A stretch of 64,000 nucleotides of DNA, from assembly GCF_900302465.1 (NCBI RefSeq), contig NZ_OMOR01000001.1, forward strand, positions 3,504,729 to 3,568,728, given 5' to 3'. Below the pieces are notes generated by a model. It was not told the origin of the DNA and searched no databases. It saw nothing but the letters and a program-made list of their open reading frames with translations. This DNA is from Ascidiaceihabitans donghaensis. GTDB taxonomy: Bacteria; Pseudomonadota; Alphaproteobacteria; Rhodobacterales; Rhodobacteraceae. The position numbers and the translations under genes are program-made. Positions 46,220 to 53,942 of the stretch are shown in pieces; the stretch's first letter is position 1; each line of letters opens with the position of its first letter.

Positions 46220-47488
46220 TCACGCCTTGCGAAGCGCCGCGATGTAGAACCCGTCCATGCCACCCTGATCCGTCCAGAAATCGGGACGTAAACGCAACCC
46301 GCCTTCTTGGGTCGTCCAGCTTGGATCGACACCATCCACCTTCAATGCGTCACGATCAATGGACAGGTCGGCATGACGTTCAAGCGCCTCTTCGATTTGC
46401 ACTTCGCCTTCGTCCGGTAACAATGAACAGGTGCAAAAGACCAGTCGTCCGCCCGGCTTTAGAAGTGTTGCGGCATGGTCCAAAAGCTGCGCTTGCAGAT
46501 CAATCAAAGCCCCGAATTCCGATCCGTCCTTGGCATGTGGCAAGTCCGGATGACGACGGATTGTGCCTGTGGCCGAACACGGCGCATCCAGCAAAATCGC
46601 ATCATATTTCCCGTCCAGCGTCAAAGCATCCTGCACAACGACGCGGGCCTTCAGGCCGGTGCGGGTCAGGTTTTCCTGCACCCGCGCCATGCGACCTTTG
46701 GAAATATCTACACATGTCACCTCTGCGCCCATGGCCGCCATCTGCATGGTTTTGCCACCGGGGGCCGCACATAGGTCCAGCGCCTGCATCCCCGATTGCG
46801 GCGCAAGCACCTGCGCGGGGATTGCGGCTGCTGCGTCTTGCACCCACCATATGCCCGCGTCGTAGCCTTCCATTGCAGAAACCTGACGCGCATCTGTAAC
46901 GCGCACGGACCCCGTGGGTAAAACGGAGCCGCCCAGTTTTTCAGCCCATGCCTGTGCGTCACCATTCACAGTCACATCCAACGGCGCCCCTGCAAAATGG
47001 GCTTGTTCGATGTGCCCCATTGCCTCTGCCCCCCAAGCGTCTGCAAGCGGACCACGCAGCCATTTGGGCAAGCGCGGGGCGCGCAGTTTGCCCCACTCTT
47101 CTGGCCCTTTTGCCGCAACCTTGCGCAGCACCGCATTGGTCAGACCTTTCATTTTGCCGTAGCGCTTGTGTTTGGACACCAGCTCAACCATCGCATTGAC
47201 AACGCCGTGTGCCGCTTCGCCCTGACACAGTTCTACCGCGCCGACGCGCAGGGCATTGTGCACCATCAAGGGGGGCGTGCGTTGCAGGTGTTTTTGTAGA
47301 ACACGATCCGCACGTTCCAGCCCGCGCAGCGTTTGGGTTGCAAGGCGTTGCGCACGGGCGCGATCGCTTGCGTCCAGCTTGTCCAGTGTACCTGCGCCAA
47401 GCACCTCGGACATCAATCGCCCTTCGCCCAAGACCTGATCCAACACGTAAACGGCCGCCCGCCGCGCTTGCACACCTGTGTCAGACAT
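46220..47488 (-). CDS. rsmB: 16S rRNA (cytosine-C5)-methyltransferase RsmB family
   Basis: The 422-residue enzyme has an N-terminal NusB-like RNA-binding domain (ARRAAVYVLDQVLGEGRLMSEVL, about residues 8-130) and a C-terminal SAM-dependent methyltransferase. Motif I is DLCAAPGGKTMQMAAMG, the catalytic-cysteine motif IV is LLDAPCSATGTIRRHPDL, and motif VI with the second Cys is LVFCTCSLLPDEGE. It methylates C5 of a cytosine in 16S rRNA (C967 in E. coli). It is transcribed away from the SDHAF4 gene across an 88-base gap and lies upstream of the heparinase-like gene. Confidence 0.93.
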   Translation of the reverse strand: MSDTGVQARRAAVYVLDQVLGEGRLMSEVLGAGTLDKLDASDRARAQRLATQTLRGLERADRVLQKHLQRTPPLMVHNALRVGAVELCQGEAAHGVVNAMVELVSKHKRYGKMKGLTNAVLRKVAAKGPEEWGKLRAPRLPKWLRGPLADAWGAEAMGHIEQAHFAGAPLDVTVNGDAQAWAEKLGGSVLPTGSVRVTDARQVSAMEGYDAGIWWVQDAAAAIPAQVLAPQSGMQALDLCAAPGGKTMQMAAMGAEVTCVDISKGRMARVQENLTRTGLKARVVVQDALTLDGKYDAILLDAPCSATGTIRRHPDLPHAKDGSEFGALIDLQAQLLDHAATLLKPGGRLVFCTCSLLPDEGEVQIEEALERHADLSIDRDALKVDGVDPSWTTQEGGLRLRPDFWTDQGGMDGFYIAALRKA

Positions 47489-47576
47489 TTCTCAACCCTT
47501 ATATGTCATGTGTCACGGGTTGCCCCCGCCAAGACCCGGCGTATATCAAGGGGACAGCCGCAAAGGAACCCACCCC

Positions 47577-47762
47577 ATGAGCGAAGACAGCAAAACCCAA
47601 AAGGCCCTGCCAGACGCCGCCAAACGCGCTTTGGCCGAGGCCGAAGCCCGCCGCAAAGCCGACGCAGGTCTTGATTTGCCCACAGAACTGGGTGGGCGTG
47701 ACGGGCCGGAACCCGTGCGCTTTGGGGATTGGGAACGCAAAGGCATCGCTGTCGACTTTTGA
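47577..47762 (+). CDS. DUF1674/SDHAF4-family protein
   Basis: This 61-residue protein belongs to the family of mitochondrial SDHAF4 (Sdh8), which protects free flavinylated succinate dehydrogenase flavoprotein and helps its assembly. The signature is the C-terminal GGRDGPEPVRFGDWERKGIAVDF, matching the invariant gpEPtRyGDWekkG...DF. The N-terminal half is Ala/Lys/Glu-rich and helical. Bacterial members in alphaproteobacteria are presumed to have the same job; no sdh genes are in the window. The ATG at 47577 gives the usual length. It stands alone on the plus strand. Confidence 0.88.
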   Translation: MSEDSKTQKALPDAAKRALAEAEARRKADAGLDLPTELGGRDGPEPVRFGDWERKGIAVDF

Positions 47763-47781
47763 TTGCGATGCTTTGCGGGCT

Positions 47782-48516
47782 TTAGGAAAAGATGCGGTAA
47801 TACAGCCAGTCCGGCAAGAAATTCGCGCCCCGAAACACCAGCGAAAAGAGCCTTGGAAAGCTCTTTTTGAACGCAGTGTCGTTCATGTGTTCAAACATCT
47901 CGCGCGCCGCCATGTCGGTTTCCATGATGAAGGGCATGTTGAAATCATTCTTGTCGGTCAGTTGCGTTTTGATGAAGCCCGGATTGCAGACTTGAACACG
48001 CACACCCGTTTTACGCAAATCGGCATACATACATTCCGCCAAAGACATTGTTGCCGCTTTTGACGCGGTGTAGCCAATGCTGCCGGGCAAGCCGCGGAAC
48101 CCCGTCAGGCTTGAGGTAATGACGATGTGCCCTGCATCTTTGGAAACCATCTGCGGCACAACCTGCCCCAAGACACGCACAAAGCCTGTAAAGTTGATGT
48201 CTGCCATTGCAGTGGCTTGGTCGGCGTTCCAGTCTTTTGCACCAAACGGCCAGTAAACACCGGCCAGAAGCACGACGCCGTCCACGTCCCCCACAGCCTT
48301 TGCCGCCGACTTGACGCTGTCATCGTCTGAAATGTCCATGACCTGAACAGACGCTTTGCCTGGCAAATCCGCGACGATCGCTGCCAGTTTGTCTTCAGAA
48401 CGCGCAGAGAGCACAACCTCTGAGCCGGACCTGCTGAGAAGGCGCGCCAAAGCTTCACCCAGCCCGTCGCTTGCGCCCACCAACCAATATCGTTTGCCTT
48501 GCCACTCGGATGTCAT
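47782..48516 (-). CDS. Short-chain dehydrogenase/reductase of the RpoE-linked block
   Basis: The 244-residue SDR has a dinucleotide-binding WLVGASDGLGEALARLL, an NNAG-equivalent VLLAGVYWPFGA, and the catalytic Ser/Tyr/Lys set in ITSSLTGFRGLPGSIGYTASKAATMSLAECMYADL. It oxidises or reduces an unknown alcohol/ketone with NAD(P). It is the last gene of a five-gene minus-strand operon running from the rpoE-divergent promoter, and its start overlaps the DUF3833 stop (ATGA). In Rhodobacter sphaeroides the equivalent gene (RSP_1087 as I recall) is in the RpoE regulon. Confidence 0.9.
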   Translation of the reverse strand: MTSEWQGKRYWLVGASDGLGEALARLLSRSGSEVVLSARSEDKLAAIVADLPGKASVQVMDISDDDSVKSAAKAVGDVDGVVLLAGVYWPFGAKDWNADQATAMADINFTGFVRVLGQVVPQMVSKDAGHIVITSSLTGFRGLPGSIGYTASKAATMSLAECMYADLRKTGVRVQVCNPGFIKTQLTDKNDFNMPFIMETDMAAREMFEHMNDTAFKKSFPRLFSLVFRGANFLPDWLYYRIFS

Positions 48517-49091
48517 GCCGCCTCCTTGATGGTTTGTTCTGCGGGACGCATCGTGGCCACCAGCTCTGCAACCTTGATCCCGAACTTACGGAACTGCGAC
48601 CGGTTCACGATGGTTCCATTCGGCGCCAGATACATCCAGTCTACGGTGTCCAAAACATGGCCTCCCGCGCTGTCTGGCAATTGGAAGCGGTATTTCAGCT
48701 GCACAGAAGCGCCCAATTGCACCCCCATGCCTTCGCCCACCACATCAGAGGCCGTGGCTTTGATGCGCCCGTCGTTGCCCAAAGACAGGTTCCACTGACG
48801 GTCTTGCGTGGATCCGTCATGATAGCGGAAATGTTCGCGCATCACCCCTGAATTTCCGGTCCATTCGCAATCAAATTCGCCAACAAACCGGCTGGTGACG
48901 CGACCAAGCGGGCCGTAGATGACCCCTTCGCACACAATCGGGCCATTCAGGTGTTGGCGCACATCAAATTGCGTATCGTCTTGCGCATAGTCATCGGGGC
49001 TTTGCGCCACAAAACTTGCATAGCGCTGTCGCACCCAGTTCAAAAGCAGCACAATAGCCACCCCTGCAATCACGTAGAAAATACCGTCCAT
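48513..49091 (-). CDS. DUF3833 protein of the RpoE-linked block
   Basis: This 192-residue protein fits DUF3833, which has a lipocalin-like beta-barrel. It starts with a short membrane helix (MDGIFYVIAGVAIVLLLNWV) and then has FDVRQHLNGPIVCEGVIYGPLGRVTSRFVGEFDCEW, EHFRYHDGSTQDRQWNL, GMGVQLGASVQLKYRFQLP and MYLAPNGTIVNRSQFRKFGIKVAEL. The family may bind or carry hydrophobic molecules; activity is unproved. It follows the MFS gene by 3 bases and overlaps the SDR gene. Its place suggests a job in membrane-lipid repair during oxidative stress. Confidence 0.87.
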   Translation of the reverse strand: MDGIFYVIAGVAIVLLLNWVRQRYASFVAQSPDDYAQDDTQFDVRQHLNGPIVCEGVIYGPLGRVTSRFVGEFDCEWTGNSGVMREHFRYHDGSTQDRQWNLSLGNDGRIKATASDVVGEGMGVQLGASVQLKYRFQLPDSAGGHVLDTVDWMYLAPNGTIVNRSQFRKFGIKVAELVATMRPAEQTIKEAA

Positions 49092-49094
49092 CTG

Positions 49095-50351
49095 TCAGGT
49101 CTCCTCGAGGTTGGTGGCTGCCAAAAGCAGCACTGCGACGGCCTTAAGCGCACAGGGCACAGCCGCATAAAGTAGGGAAAGCAAACCAAGGGCTTGCACT
49201 GAATTGGTCGCTGTACCGCTTTGAAACCCCACCGCGTCCAACGCGGGCAAAAGGGTGACAGCGGCAAAGGCCAAGGTAAATTTCGACACAAACGCCCAAA
49301 GCCCGAAGCCTTCGGCGGCAGAGGGCGAAATCTTGGCCATTCGTTTGGAAAAGATTGCAGGCAAAAGCGTCAAATCTGCCCCAAGGGCTGCCCCCGACAC
49401 AACGCAGATCACTGCAAAATATGGCCAATCACCCGCGCCCAGAAACATCGCACATCCCAGCGACACGATCGACACGACCATCGAAAACAGCAGCGCCTGC
49501 TTTGCGCCAATCCGTTCCGCTAGAAAGCTCCAGATCGGGGATGCCAGTGCGGCCGACAGGAAAAACAACAACAGCAATGGCCCTTCCAGCCCGGGCGCAT
49601 CCAGCCTGCTTTCCACAAAGAACAGGAAAAGCGTGGAACTGACGGCGACAGGTGCGGCATTCACCATAGCGATCAGCAAAAGCCGCCGCGCCACTGTGTC
49701 TTGCAACACCACGCGAAACCCCGACGACCGCGCCGCGGTGCCGGAATCCCATTCGTGCTGCATCATCACCACAGACAACACCGCCCAAACCGCAAATCCC
49801 ACTGCAAATCCCGCGAAGGGGGCACCAATCACGCCACCCAACACAACAGGGGCAATCGCGGCGGCACACACCCCCAGCAAAGCACCGGTTTCGCGCCACC
49901 GCGCCAAACGCAAGTGTCCGTTGCCCCCCAGTTGGTCGGCCTTAATGACGCCTTGTGCATAGAAATTGATGGTCAAAAAGGAAAACCCCGAAAACACCAG
50001 CGTCAGCATCAAACCGAACCAGATCAGCGGCGCAATCGGCGGCGTGACCGCGAACAGGCCAACCATCGCACCGCCCATCACCGCGCAGCCAATCCCAACG
50101 GCCAGCGCGCGCCGGTCACGCAGTTTTTCTGACACCCGCCCGAACAGCGGGTCTTGCACCACATCCAGCAAGCGCAAGCCGAACAAAACGGCCCCCAAAG
50201 CGGCCAAAGACACGCCGTACTCATCGACATAGAACTTCGGCGCATGGATATAAATCGGCAATCCCGCCGCCGCCAAAAGCGCTGCAAACACAGCGTAAGA
50301 CGGCAAGCGCAGCGGGCTGCGTTCAGTGACATGATCAGAGGTTGAGGTCAT
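49095..50351 (-). CDS. MFS (GPH-type) transporter of the RpoE-linked block
   Basis: The 418-residue carrier has about twelve membrane helices. The first loop FGLRLLDVVQDPLFGRVSEKLRDRRALAVGIG matches the glycoside-pentoside-hexuronide (GPH, COG2211) branch of the major facilitator superfamily, where D in DVxQDP and the RxxR are conserved. Despite the family name its cargo in this block is not known and may be a lipid or its precursor. The ATG at 50351 overlaps the DUF1365 stop (ATGA). An upstream frame extends to 50432 but overlaps DUF1365 for 85 bases, so it is unlikely. Confidence 0.88.
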   Translation of the reverse strand: MTSTSDHVTERSPLRLPSYAVFAALLAAAGLPIYIHAPKFYVDEYGVSLAALGAVLFGLRLLDVVQDPLFGRVSEKLRDRRALAVGIGCAVMGGAMVGLFAVTPPIAPLIWFGLMLTLVFSGFSFLTINFYAQGVIKADQLGGNGHLRLARWRETGALLGVCAAAIAPVVLGGVIGAPFAGFAVGFAVWAVLSVVMMQHEWDSGTAARSSGFRVVLQDTVARRLLLIAMVNAAPVAVSSTLFLFFVESRLDAPGLEGPLLLLFFLSAALASPIWSFLAERIGAKQALLFSMVVSIVSLGCAMFLGAGDWPYFAVICVVSGAALGADLTLLPAIFSKRMAKISPSAAEGFGLWAFVSKFTLAFAAVTLLPALDAVGFQSGTATNSVQALGLLSLLYAAVPCALKAVAVLLLAATNLEET

Positions 50352-51112
50352 CCCCGCGACACCTCTTGTTTCGGTGGTTCCGGTGACCGTCTGAAGGTTG
50401 CTTTTTTCACCCAAAGCTTGATGGCTTGCCAATGGATCAGCGCCAGAACACGGCGCGACCCAAAGGGACGACGCAGCAAGGCACGCAAAATGCTGGCGTT
50501 GGATAAGGGGCGGCGTTTGCCTGTCAGCGTGGCAATCAAACCGCCGCCAGCACGCGAATAGTCGATCCAGATACCGATACGGTCTTCTGTAATGTCAAAG
50601 CGAAATTCGTAACCGCCCTCAACGGGCTGAAAGGGCGACACATGCAGGATTTTGACCGCCCCCAACCGGTCTTCAGGGGCAATCGGGCGCATGTCGGGGT
50701 GATGCACCAGATAGGAGTGACGCACGCCAAAGGTGTTGGTCACTTCCGCGATCACCGCAATCAGCGCGTCGTCTTGCCCACGACGACACAGCCAGAAGCT
50801 CACCGGATTGAACACATGCCCCAAGAAACGGGGCTGGGCCAAAAGTTCGATGCGAGCGACACCATTGATCTGGTGCGCCTCAAGCACATCGCGAACCCAC
50901 CGCGCCCCGCGCCCGTGTTTGGGCGGGCCGCCATGATCGCTGTCATGAAGACCTGCAACGCCACGCCCGTTGCGCTTGAACAAGGACGGCGTGTCCAATG
51001 CGGCCTCTGCATCCAGCAGCACATAGTCGATGGAATAGCGAAACGCGTTGTCCACGTCGCCTTTGCGGCCATGAAACGTCTGGCCTGAAATATGATCAAT
51101 GCCGCGGGTCAC
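50348..51112 (-). CDS. DUF1365 protein of the RpoE-linked block
   Basis: The 254-residue protein matches DUF1365, which is regularly encoded beside cyclopropane-fatty-acid-synthase-like and amine-oxidase-like genes. Seen are FRYSIDYVLLDAEA, IELLAQPRFLGHVFNPVSFWLCRRG, VTNTFGVRHSYLV, KILHVSPFQPVEGGYEFRFDI and a C-terminal ALIHWQAIKLWVKKATF. Activity is not established; a role in modifying unsaturated fatty acids is inferred from context. It begins with GTG inside the stop of the upstream flavoprotein gene (GTGA overlap), so translation is coupled. Confidence 0.88.
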   Translation of the reverse strand: MTRGIDHISGQTFHGRKGDVDNAFRYSIDYVLLDAEAALDTPSLFKRNGRGVAGLHDSDHGGPPKHGRGARWVRDVLEAHQINGVARIELLAQPRFLGHVFNPVSFWLCRRGQDDALIAVIAEVTNTFGVRHSYLVHHPDMRPIAPEDRLGAVKILHVSPFQPVEGGYEFRFDITEDRIGIWIDYSRAGGGLIATLTGKRRPLSNASILRALLRRPFGSRRVLALIHWQAIKLWVKKATFRRSPEPPKQEVSRG

Positions 51113-52422
51113 TCGGCCGCCAAAGCCAACGTATCACGGGCTTGCATAGCACGAACCACGTTTACCGCACTGTCCAAGCCGTCTTCGTGAAATCCATGAC
51201 GCATCCAAGCCCCACAAAACCATGTGTTGTTGTCACCGTTCATAGCACGCACCGCGTCTTGCGCTGCCAATGCCGCTGCATCATAGACCGGATGGCGCAA
51301 GGTGACTTGGTCATAAATCAAATCGGGGTCGATGTGTCGCTTGGTGTTGAGCGTCACAAAGAAATTCTGATCCAGCTTGATGGGTTGTAGCGAATTCATC
51401 CAATACGTCAGATCAATGGTATCGTCCTGCACAGTCGCGTCTTCGGTGTAAACCCAGGACGACCATGTGGCCCGGCGGTGTGGCATGATGCTTTCGTCAG
51501 AATGTAAAACGATGTCGTTTGGCTGGTATTTGATTGAACCCAGCGCCGCGCGTTCGCCTGCACCTGCATCATCGCCCAGTATTGCCAATGTATCGTCGGA
51601 ATGGGTGGCAAACACCACATCGTCGAACTCAGCCCAGTCGACGCCCTGCGCTTTAATGCGCACACCGGAATCGATGCGTTGCACAGATTGAATGGGGGCA
51701 GACAGTTGAATGTCGACACCGCGTCCCAGCATCGCGGCCTCAAGGCGGCGCACATATTCGATCGAACCACCTTCAACAGTGTACCACTGATGTTGTCCCG
51801 TGGCGCCCAGCAATGCGTGGTTTTCAAAGAACTGGATCATGGCGTGGGCCGGAAAGTCCATGATCTTCTGGGTCGGTGTCGACCAGATGGCACCAGACAG
51901 CGGCAGCAGGTAATAGTCGCGAAAGTAATCGCCTGTGCCCAAAACTTTTAGAAAGTCTCCGACGCTGAGACTGCGGTCTTGGGCGACGCGCAACGCATTT
52001 TTGTTGAACCTGAAAATGTCGCGTATCATCCCCAGAAACTTTGGGTTCAACGCATTTTTGCGTTGGGCGAACAAACCATTGAGGCTGGCCAATGCGTATT
52101 CGAACCGACCGCCACCGATAGACGCCCCAAAGCTCATGTTGCTTTTCACAACCGGCACATCAAGTTCATCAAAAAGCTGCGCCATGTGCGGATAGTTGGC
52201 ATAATTGAAGACGATGAACCCGGTATCGACGGGTTGGTCCATGTTCGGCCCCGCCATGCGTGTGCGGGCATGACCACCTATGCGGTTTTCGGCCTCGAAC
52301 AGCGTCACATCCGACGTCTCGCTTAACATGTAAGCAGCGCCCATGCCTGAAATACCAGCGCCTATAACAGCAACTTTGCGACGATGCGACTTAGGGGCGG
52401 GCGGGGCGTTTTCAAAGGGCAT
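51109..52422 (-). CDS. FAD-dependent amine-oxidase-like protein, first gene of the RpoE-linked block
   Basis: This 437-residue flavoprotein has the FAD-binding VAVIGAGISGMGAAYMLSETSDVTLFEAENRIGGHARTRM and the NAD(P)-binding-protein/amine-oxidase fold. GLDSAVNVVRAM closes the FAD site near the C terminus. Homologues are found with cyclopropane-fatty-acid synthase-like genes and are thought to act on acyl chains. In Rhodobacter sphaeroides the equivalent (RSP_1091 as I recall) is RpoE-dependent and has been connected with furan-fatty-acid formation. The 140-base gap to the rpoE promoter should carry its promoter. It starts the operon that ends with the SDR gene. Confidence 0.9.
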   Translation of the reverse strand: MPFENAPPAPKSHRRKVAVIGAGISGMGAAYMLSETSDVTLFEAENRIGGHARTRMAGPNMDQPVDTGFIVFNYANYPHMAQLFDELDVPVVKSNMSFGASIGGGRFEYALASLNGLFAQRKNALNPKFLGMIRDIFRFNKNALRVAQDRSLSVGDFLKVLGTGDYFRDYYLLPLSGAIWSTPTQKIMDFPAHAMIQFFENHALLGATGQHQWYTVEGGSIEYVRRLEAAMLGRGVDIQLSAPIQSVQRIDSGVRIKAQGVDWAEFDDVVFATHSDDTLAILGDDAGAGERAALGSIKYQPNDIVLHSDESIMPHRRATWSSWVYTEDATVQDDTIDLTYWMNSLQPIKLDQNFFVTLNTKRHIDPDLIYDQVTLRHPVYDAAALAAQDAVRAMNGDNNTWFCGAWMRHGFHEDGLDSAVNVVRAMQARDTLALAAE

Positions 52423-52527
52423 TCAGTTGGTCTTTCTTCTGCGCTGCGGCAATGTGTCTAGCCAGATTTACATAGATGTACGCATCAACGCCACGAATGG
52501 ATGCAAAAAAACGCAAAAATCTATATG

Positions 52528-52557
52528 TGATCCAATTGGATGTGGGCCTCGTATCTT
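52528..52557 (+). promoter_or_regulatory. Candidate RpoE-type (ECF11) promoter of rpoE-chrR
   Basis: TGATCC at 52528-52533 and TATCTT at 52552-52557 are 18 bases apart. TGATCC is the -35 hexamer I recall for singlet-oxygen RpoE promoters in Rhodobacter. The site is overlapped by a CCAATTGG palindrome. It would start transcription near 52564, which excludes the in-frame ATG at 52562 as the rpoE start and predicts autoregulation. Confidence 0.6.
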
Positions 52558-52654
52558 TGTCATGTTAGCGGGTTTACAAACTTCATCGGTGGCGGAACCG
52601 ACACCGTCATCCTATCGACCAATGGCCCGTGGGGCTGTGACAGGCGAAGTGCGT

Positions 52655-53209
52655 GTGAACAACGAAGACAAAACAAAAAAGCGTTTGTTGTGGGTCTCAC
52701 ACTTGACCCGCATCCGCGACAATCAGGACAAAGCGGCCTTCGCCGAGCTTTACGCCCATTTTGCGCCCCGCGTGAAAGGGTTCCTGATCAAGTCGGGGTC
52801 AGACGCATCCTTGGCCGAAGAATGCGCCCAAGAGGTCATGGCGACCTGTTGGCACAAAGCGCATATGTTCGACCCAAGCCGGGCGTCCGTGGCGACATGG
52901 ATTTTTACCATCGCCCGGAACCGAAAGATCGACGTGCTGCGCAAACAGCGCCGACCAGAGCCTGAGGAACTGACATGGGGTCCCGAAGAGGAACCCGATC
53001 AAGCCGACGTTTTGGCGTTGCAGCAAGAAAGCGAATTACTGGGTCGCGCCTTGGCCGACCTGCCCGCAGCACAGCGGGATTTAATACAAAAGGCGTATTT
53101 CGGGGATCTGTCCCACAGTGAAATTGCCGCTGAAACCGGTCTGCCCCTTGGCACGATCAAATCGCGAATTAGGTTGGCGCTGGAACGCTTGCGCCACGTA
53201 TTGAAATGA
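52655..53209 (+). CDS. rpoE: ECF sigma factor RpoE (ChrR-controlled)
   Basis: This ECF11-type sigma factor directs the singlet-oxygen/organic-hydroperoxide response. Region 2 spans AFAELYAHFAPRVKGFLIKSG, AEECAQEVMATCWHKAHMFDPSRASVATWIFTIARNRKIDVLRKQRRPEP; region 4 has GDLSHSEIAAETGLPLGTIKSRIRLALERLR. The start is a choice: GTG 52655 gives 184 residues and aligns with the family N terminus; ATG 52622 or GTG 52649 would add 11 or 2 residues. chrR follows at once, on the same strand. A TGATCC-type promoter lies just upstream, so RpoE probably drives its own gene and, through a divergent promoter, the five-gene operon. Confidence 0.94.
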   Translation: MNNEDKTKKRLLWVSHLTRIRDNQDKAAFAELYAHFAPRVKGFLIKSGSDASLAEECAQEVMATCWHKAHMFDPSRASVATWIFTIARNRKIDVLRKQRRPEPEELTWGPEEEPDQADVLALQQESELLGRALADLPAAQRDLIQKAYFGDLSHSEIAAETGLPLGTIKSRIRLALERLRHVLK

Positions 53210-53221
53210 ATGGTTAAAACG

Positions 53222-53869
53222 ATGAGTAACATCAAACACCACCTGACCGACGACATCCTGATGGCCTATTCCGCAGGCACCCTGCCAGAGGCTTTCAATC
53301 TGATGGTCGCCACGCATTTGTCTTTGTGTGATACGTGCCGTGCGCATCTGGCTAGCTTTGACGCCGTAGGCGGCGAAGTTCTGGACACGCCAGATGTCGA
53401 CATCGCCATGGATACGGCATCGTTCGCCGCCACCATGGCGCTGATCGCCGGTGGTCCGACAGAGGAAATCAAAGTCACACGCCCCAAAGGTATGTTGCCA
53501 GCACCGCTGCAGGATTACGTCGGCGGTGATTTGGATCAGATCCGTTGGAAACCGGTTGGCCTTGGCGTCAAGCAAGCCATTTTACCGACCTCCAAAGACG
53601 CGTCTGCGCGGCTTTTGTTCATTCCCGCGGGGGCTGCGATGCCTGACCATGGTCATAAAGGCACTGAAATGACTATGGTCTTGCAGGGTGCTTTTCAGGA
53701 CGATGACGACTACTTTGCACGCGGTGATGTCGAAACGGCAGACAGCGATCATTTCCACACGCCGGTGGCCGACATTCACGAAGACTGTATCTGTCTGGCC
53801 GTGACAGATGCGCCGCTGGAATTCAAAGGTTTGCTACCGAAAATCGCCCAAAGGTTCCTGCGCATCTAA
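53222..53869 (+). CDS. chrR: Zinc-binding anti-sigma factor ChrR
   Basis: ChrR holds RpoE inactive until singlet oxygen arrives. The 215-residue protein has the zinc anti-sigma domain with His7, His32, Cys36 and Cys39 (in VATHLSLCDTCRAH), and a C-terminal cupin with the second zinc site visible as His143, His145, Glu149 and His179 (in PDHGHKGTEM and DHFHTPV). Both sites fit the Rhodobacter sphaeroides protein within one or two residues. I chose ATG 53222 because it gives that N terminus; ATG 53210, directly after the rpoE stop, adds four residues. Confidence 0.95.
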   Translation: MSNIKHHLTDDILMAYSAGTLPEAFNLMVATHLSLCDTCRAHLASFDAVGGEVLDTPDVDIAMDTASFAATMALIAGGPTEEIKVTRPKGMLPAPLQDYVGGDLDQIRWKPVGLGVKQAILPTSKDASARLLFIPAGAAMPDHGHKGTEMTMVLQGAFQDDDDYFARGDVETADSDHFHTPVADIHEDCICLAVTDAPLEFKGLLPKIAQRFLRI

Positions 53870-53893
53870 CGTACTTGAGAAAATTTGAATAAA

Positions 53894-53938
53894 CGCCCGA
53901 TTTGGGGCGGCGAAGCCTGGGCCCTTGGTCTAGGCTTC
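53894..53938 (+). terminator. Tandem weak hairpins between chrR and ada
   Basis: Two small stems follow chrR: CGCCC/GGGCG (53894-53909) and GAAGCCT/AGGCTTC (53912-53938, 13-base loop) ending in TTTC. The second ends five bases before the ada ATG, where a ribosome site would be. It could end most chrR transcripts or limit ada translation. Support is modest. Confidence 0.35.
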
Positions 53939-53942
53939 TTTC

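Noticed and set aside
47577-47762. Reading the small protein as part of a longer frame from 47478
   Set aside because: The longer start overlaps the rsmB 5' end, and the SDHAF4-family length and N terminus fit the ATG at 47577.
52343-52654. A longer RpoE start at 52343 or ATG 52562
   Set aside because: Both fall before or at the predicted transcript start, and the extra residues do not resemble any ECF sigma factor.
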